DNA from: Nitrospirota bacterium
GTDB lineage: Bacteria > Nitrospirota > Nitrospiria > Nitrospirales > UBA8639
Direction of reading: 5' to 3'
Assembly (NCBI GenBank): GCA_020355985.1
Contig: CP070628.1
Span: 746,789 to 757,453 of the forward strand
Length of the DNA: 10,665 nt
The position numbers were made by a program, and so were the translations under genes. This document shows, piece after piece, positions 7,283 through 10,665 of this stretch (positions are counted from its first letter, which is position 1; each line of letters opens with the position of its first letter). Below the pieces are notes generated by a model. The model did no database searches and was not told the DNA's origin. It saw only the letters and a list, made by a program, of their open reading frames with translations.

Positions 7283-7311
7283 AATCTACTCCCCTGCGCC
7301 CTTCCTTACAA
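7283..7311 (-). promoter_or_regulatory. Candidate promoter for pafA in the prcA-pafA gap
   Basis: Minus-strand TTGTAA (7306-7311), a 17-base spacer and TAGATT (7283-7288), each matching the sigma70 consensus at 4 of 6 positions. It would give a leader of about 70 bases before the pafA ATG at 7205. The -35 box overlaps a perfect 7-base inverted repeat, CTTCCTT (7301-7307) and AAGGAAG (7311-7317), which has no T-run and so is more likely an operator-like dyad than a terminator. Confidence 0.33.
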
Positions 7312-7437
7312 AGGAAGAGAAAATCAGGTCGCCCAAACTGTCTGTCCCATCAATGCCAAGATCAGAAAATCCCAAAAAAAGAGTTCCTTGCCTATTCGTA
7401 AGCTACTTAAAAAAGACTATTCAATACCCACCCAAAA

Positions 7438-8256
7438 TTAGAAGGCGGGCTGGAACAAGGCAGGAATTATTGACTGAATTTCTGGCTGGCTCAAAGTGCG
7501 ATAGGTTTCCATTTTCCCGCTCTCCCGATCCAAAAGCACGCATTCCAGGTTTTCGTTGGAAAGCGTTTCCCTAATCCGAGAGGCAATCGCTTCGTCATCA
7601 GGAATGGTGGGCGTTGCCGTTGTAGATGAAGGGGAGATTCTCTTCTCTTCTGTATCCTGAGAGGGAGTCGAGGCTTGAAGTACACTGGAGATCCCCCACA
7701 GACGAAGACTCACTTCCAATGCCGACGACAACGAAGAGAGTGGCCCATGGTTTTTCCATTCCTGCGCAAGAGAGCCCCGAATGGAAGAGGAGGCCGCCAA
7801 CAATCCAAACTCGCGTTGCTCCTCAAACATGCCATCATAATTGATAGTGAATAGGCGATCACGATCCTGCGTGCTTCCAACTTCTGCTAGCAAAATTTTG
7901 GCAATGTACGGGGCCTTGAAAATTTCTTCAAAAGCTTCTTTTATGACAGGTGCCAGACCATTTTTCATCAGTCGGGAAGCGGTCACATCGACTGGTGACC
8001 GTTGAAACCCTTCAACGTGAGCCATATCTAATAACGTATACCGCAACTTTTCCAGATCCGTTGGATGGCCCATCCCCCCTAACGCAATCCGATCGTAAAT
8101 TTCATAAATCTTTTCCGTGCCGCGATTCATCGTAACTAGAAGGATTCCTTGTACGAAAGAGACAGCAACTAACGGATTGCCTTGGCTAAATTGATCATCC
8201 AAATAATTTCGCCGATTCGCAACCGCTTCAATCCAGCGATAGGGTTCTTCATACAT
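7438..8256 (-). CDS. prcA: 20S proteasome alpha subunit PrcA
   Basis: Alpha-type subunit forming the outer, gating rings of the bacterial 20S proteasome; not proteolytic. 272 residues against about 248 in Mycobacterium tuberculosis. Recognised by the alpha-type N-terminal helix region (residues 1-22), the core strand VAVSFVQGILLVTMN, the segment EKIYEIYDRIALGGMG (about 48-63, aligning with the QKISELYDRVGFAAAG region of mycobacterial PrcA), LAEVG near 124-128, and the late strand LECVLLDRES. No N-terminal catalytic Thr is exposed, as expected. A Ser/Thr/Pro-rich charged stretch (about 197-225, TPSQDTEEKRISPSSTTATP) sits between the last helix and the final strands and accounts for the extra length. 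The gene starts 3 bases after the prcB stop, so the two are translationally linked and made in matched amounts. AAGG lies about 11 bases before the ATG. Confidence 0.92.
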   Translation of the reverse strand: MYEEPYRWIEAVANRRNYLDDQFSQGNPLVAVSFVQGILLVTMNRGTEKIYEIYDRIALGGMGHPTDLEKLRYTLLDMAHVEGFQRSPVDVTASRLMKNGLAPVIKEAFEEIFKAPYIAKILLAEVGSTQDRDRLFTINYDGMFEEQREFGLLAASSSIRGSLAQEWKNHGPLSSLSSALEVSLRLWGISSVLQASTPSQDTEEKRISPSSTTATPTIPDDEAIASRIRETLSNENLECVLLDRESGKMETYRTLSQPEIQSIIPALFQPAF

Positions 8257-8259
8257 GGT

Positions 8260-9042
8260 TCACAATACCTTATCTGAAAAGAGTGTTTGCAATCGTTCGG
8301 CAGGAATCGTTCGCACCCCTTCAGCAGATATGCGCTTGACGATGGGATACAATTGAGCCTGAGCGTCAACTCCACCCGTGGCAGAATCAAACTCTGCGGC
8401 ACTGGTCATGAGGCGGAGCACGAATATCAAGGCGTCTTCTTCGTTCAAATCAGCCACCGGGCCATTACCCCATCGGTTCATATAAAACAAAATACCTCGA
8501 ATTGTGGGAGACCCTGATCCTGAAACAGCATATTCCACCGCTTCAAATTCAGCCCCTAATATGTCGTAGAAGAAAATCTTCCCGCATTCTTCAAGTTGGT
8601 CATACCCCGCAAAAACTGGGACCACCGTCCCCGTCCCGGCCAACGCCGCAGGCGAATTGTTTTTCAATAGAGTCGATAAGGCTCGCAACTTGCCTTCAAA
8701 ACTCAAATCCTGCAATTGGCTTCTCCGGTAATACTTAAAAGAATGTTCCAAGATCCTGGCCATTTCAAATGCGGTTGCGGGAACCCCTGCAATGGCCAAT
8801 ACGGAAAACCGATCTATTTCTAATACTTTATCGGTCCGGTCATACATGACGACATTCCCAGCCGTTGCTCGCCGGTCACCAGCCACGAGCACACCATCGG
8901 CATACTTCATGGCAAAAACCGTGGTGCCAGTGGTCAAAGCAGAATGGCCCGACACTCCATTCCCATTGGTAGGCTGAGGCAGATTGTCCACGGCATAGCC
9001 CTGTTCTCGCAGAACCTGAAGAAAGTCTCCCCCTTGTCTCAT
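8260..9042 (-). CDS. prcB: 20S proteasome beta subunit PrcB (catalytic)
   Basis: Threonine protease subunit of the inner proteasome rings, 260 residues. The precursor carries a propeptide of 39 residues; the cut would fall in TTG|TTVFAMKY, exposing Thr40 as Thr1. Counting from it, Asp17 (residue 56, in VAGDRRAT) and Lys33 (residue 72, in RTDKVLEI) complete the Thr1/Asp17/Lys33 catalytic set. The SGSGSP strand (174-179) and DSATGGVD (219-226) match the conserved late motifs of PrcB. The mature chain would be 221 residues, normal for the family. The gene follows ubact after 5 bases, and its ribosome site (GGAG) lies inside the last codons of ubact. Autocatalytic processing after Gly39 is inferred from the family. 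Confidence 0.95.
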   Translation of the reverse strand: MRQGGDFLQVLREQGYAVDNLPQPTNGNGVSGHSALTTGTTVFAMKYADGVLVAGDRRATAGNVVMYDRTDKVLEIDRFSVLAIAGVPATAFEMARILEHSFKYYRRSQLQDLSFEGKLRALSTLLKNNSPAALAGTGTVVPVFAGYDQLEECGKIFFYDILGAEFEAVEYAVSGSGSPTIRGILFYMNRWGNGPVADLNEEDALIFVLRLMTSAAEFDSATGGVDAQAQLYPIVKRISAEGVRTIPAERLQTLFSDKVL

Positions 9043-9047
9043 TCTAT

Positions 9048-9263
9048 TTATTCTCCAGTCCGTTGACGATATTTTTCCGCCTGCTTGGGATCCACCTTGC
9101 GCATGCGCTTCATGAGATTATCCCGCGAAGGTGAATCTGTTTCCGGTCGTTTAGGACCCGATTCACGATCCCCAGGCCCAGAAGGCCTTGAGATGGGATC
9201 GACCGTTCGTTCCTTACGATCAAGACCTCCAAGAGTTTGTTCATCGTCACATGTGTGTTTCAT
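9048..9263 (-). CDS. ubact: UBact, Pup-like protein tag of the Gram-negative proteasome system
   Basis: Small, probably disordered modifier joined by its C-terminus to lysines of proteins bound for the proteasome. 71 residues, extremely hydrophilic (rich in Arg, Lys, Asp, Glu, Pro, Gly), with no hydrophobic core. The C-terminal segment MRKVDPKQAEKYRQRTGE is the family signature, ending in Arg-Thr-Gly-Glu71. Because Glu is encoded, no deamidation step is needed, unlike mycobacterial Pup, which ends in Gln. Seven lysines (2, 17, 38, 52, 56, 60, 64) are possible chain or modification sites. The ATG at 9263 is preceded by GGAGG at 9273-9277 with 9-base spacing. The gene lies 21 bases after dop and 5 before prcB. 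Slightly longer at the N-terminus than other UBact proteins I recall; Cys5 is unusual in such a tag. Confidence 0.9.
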   Translation of the reverse strand: MKHTCDDEQTLGGLDRKERTVDPISRPSGPGDRESGPKRPETDSPSRDNLMKRMRKVDPKQAEKYRQRTGE

Positions 9264-9272
9264 AAATGGTAT

Positions 9273-9277
9273 CCTCC
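9273..9277 (-). promoter_or_regulatory. Ribosome binding site of ubact
   Basis: GGAGG on the minus strand, 9 bases before the ATG at 9263, in the 21-base gap after the dop stop. It is stronger than those of prcA and prcB, which fits a tag needed in excess. Confidence 0.6.
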
Positions 9278-9284
9278 ACTTACA

Positions 9285-10665
9285 CTACTTTTCGACTGTC
9301 ATAGATTCCATCATATCCAATGGGGTCTTGGCATTCTCTATCGCTGATCGACAGTGAGCCACAGACACCGGCTCAAGATGATCCATCAGGTCAAGATGGA
9401 GCCCCCCATTTTGGCTACGAAAATGAATCCCTTCCCATTGTATCGATGTAATGTCTTCACCAAACCGTTGCACACACAATCCCCTGAGACCTCCACGTGT
9501 ATCGAGTGGACCATGTTTCATGGCTTCATGAATCTCATGTTCCTGGGAGACCCTGGTCGTTTGCCCATCAGTTTCCAGCCCCCCAAAAAGCCCCCGCTCA
9601 GGATCTAGATTATGATATTCCAAATCCAAACTGGCGAGCCAGGGATCATCCCAAGGGATTCCTTCCTCCTGCACAAAGCTATCGAGCAACCACCTTTTGG
9701 TAATCCAATCAATCTTACCCACCAATTTGAGCGGATCCTGTTCCAATTGATGGATGACATGCTCCCACTCCTGGAGAATCCAATCCGTTTCTTCATCAAT
9801 ATTCGTTAAGACGGTACGCGCTTGATGCACATATTCTCGTTGAATATCCAATCCTGAAATAGTCCCGCCCTCTTTTCGCCTGGCAACAACTTTCAAGTCC
9901 GGATCTTGAGAAAAGGCTTGAATCGCTTCCACGGGAGAGGCCAAATCAAACGAAGGGACAAATCCTTCAGAAATCATATCTAACACAACTCGTGTTGTTC
10001 CAATTTTGAGGGCCGTCGCATATTCACACATGTTGGCATCACCCAGGATGAGATGAAGACGTCGATAGCGTTCGCGATTCGCATGCGGTTCGTCACGCGT
10101 ATTGAGGATAGGGCGGTTATGCATGGTATCCACGCTTAATTCAGTTTCCATAAAATCGGCTCGTTGCGAAATTTGAAACCCACCAGGGGCAAACCCACGC
10201 TCTTGGGCTTCCCGACCCACCTTACCCGCGCCTGCAATGAATTGCCGACTGACGAGAAAAGGCAACAGGCCACGAACTAAATTCTCAAAATTAAGTGTCC
10301 GAGAGACTAAATAATTATCATGACAGCCATAACTATGCCCGTGAAAGTCTGTATTATTTTTATACAGCTGGACTACCCGTCCACCAAGGACCTCGTTCCG
10401 ACGTTGTGCGGCTACCCAAAGAATTCGTTCACCAGCCCGGTCATGCGCAACGATATCCTTTAGCGACCGACATTCCGGGGTCGAATATTCTGGATGGGTG
10501 TGATCGTTATACAATCGCGCGCCATTGGGTAACACGAGATCACTTTTCATTTCATGGAAGGAAAATGGCCGATGGGCATCCTGCTGGGCAAAAAGATCTT
10601 CCTCCTTATCCTGAGCCAACTCGGTCACTCGAAACCCCCGTTGATCTTCATGGGGATGTTCGCCC
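9285..10665 (-). CDS. dop: Depupylase-type enzyme Dop (5' end cut by window edge)
   Basis: Paralog of PafA that hydrolyses the isopeptide bond between tag and substrate; in species whose tag ends in Gln it also deamidates the tag. 459 codons are visible. The frame is open through the right edge, so the true start and the ETEYG motif lie outside (about 40-60 residues missing); the GTG at 10628 is only an internal codon. Motifs include PNGARLYNDHTHPEYSTPEC with the catalytic Asp after Tyr-Asn, YKNNTDFHG, YGCHDNYLVSRTL, PFLVSRQFIAGAGKVG, FQISQRADFMETE, NTRDEPHANRERYRRLH and GDANMCEYAT. The visible N-terminal stretch EDQRGFRVTELAQ up to NGARLY corresponds to the flexible Dop-loop that distinguishes Dop from PafA, and DARGFDLS occurs at the same place in mycobacterial Dop (recalled). 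Neighbouring ubact supports the call. A mild chance remains that it acts mainly as a ligase. Confidence 0.92.
   Translation of the reverse strand, partial: GEHPHEDQRGFRVTELAQDKEEDLFAQQDAHRPFSFHEMKSDLVLPNGARLYNDHTHPEYSTPECRSLKDIVAHDRAGERILWVAAQRRNEVLGGRVVQLYKNNTDFHGHSYGCHDNYLVSRTLNFENLVRGLLPFLVSRQFIAGAGKVGREAQERGFAPGGFQISQRADFMETELSVDTMHNRPILNTRDEPHANRERYRRLHLILGDANMCEYATALKIGTTRVVLDMISEGFVPSFDLASPVEAIQAFSQDPDLKVVARRKEGGTISGLDIQREYVHQARTVLTNIDEETDWILQEWEHVIHQLEQDPLKLVGKIDWITKRWLLDSFVQEEGIPWDDPWLASLDLEYHNLDPERGLFGGLETDGQTTRVSQEHEIHEAMKHGPLDTRGGLRGLCVQRFGEDITSIQWEGIHFRSQNGGLHLDLMDHLEPVSVAHCRSAIENAKTPLDMMESMTVEK

Noticed and set aside
7301..7317. Hairpin CTTCCTT-ACA-AAGGAAG as a terminator after prcA
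   Set aside because: The stem is perfect but no T-run follows on either strand, so it is kept only as an inverted repeat near the pafA promoter candidate.
8260..9042. Possibility that prcB and prcA are HslV or another Ntn-hydrolase
   Set aside because: Two distinct adjacent subunits, the 39-residue propeptide, the SGSGS and DSATGG motifs and the neighbouring dop, ubact and pafA genes identify the actinobacterial-type 20S proteasome.
9285..10628. Reading dop as a complete gene starting at GTG 10628
   Set aside because: The same frame continues upstream to the edge with family-like residues (EDQRGFR), and the essential N-terminal ETEYG motif would be missing, so the gene is cut by the window.

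Overview
The window carries two minus-strand gene blocks plus one stand-alone gene. The right half (about 5670 to the right edge) is a bacterial 20S proteasome / UBact conjugation locus of the Gram-negative type. In transcription order it reads dop (5' end cut by the window edge), ubact, prcB, prcA, then, after a 232-base gap, pafA. UBact is the Pup-like tag described in Nitrospirota, Nitrospinota, Verrucomicrobiota and some other phyla outside Actinobacteria. Its open frame here ends directly in Arg-Thr-Gly-Glu, so the tag would be ready for ligation without the Gln-to-Glu deamidation that mycobacterial Pup needs. PafA would attach UBact to substrate lysines, Dop would remove it, and PrcA/PrcB would form the protease barrel. 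The ATPase (Mpa/ARC) that normally feeds the barrel is not in the window and may lie upstream of dop.

The middle (about 4590-5670) holds a putative intrinsic terminator for the proteasome block, a candidate promoter with a perfect TTGACA, and a gene for a membrane-anchored SH3b/coiled-coil protein of the YgiM/TIGR04211 type. That gene is best started at a TTG codon behind a strong Shine-Dalgarno site.

The left part (1 to about 4400) is a metal-related block. It begins with a small secreted protein with 13 His among residues 21-61, followed by an intergenic region with a REP/MITE-like inverted-repeat element. Then come a CzcB/CusB-type lipoprotein adaptor and a heavy-metal RND pump (CzcA family) whose 3' end runs off the left edge. 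The proton-relay motif in the pump is of the divalent-cation CzcA kind, not the CusA kind.

Organism: the RND pump, lipoprotein adaptor and UBact together point to a Gram-negative-type bacterium, most likely Nitrospirota or a related phylum (inference; no phylogenetic marker is present). All seven complete or near-complete genes and the two edge-truncated ones lie on the minus strand. I see no tRNA, rRNA, CRISPR array, transposase or phage gene.
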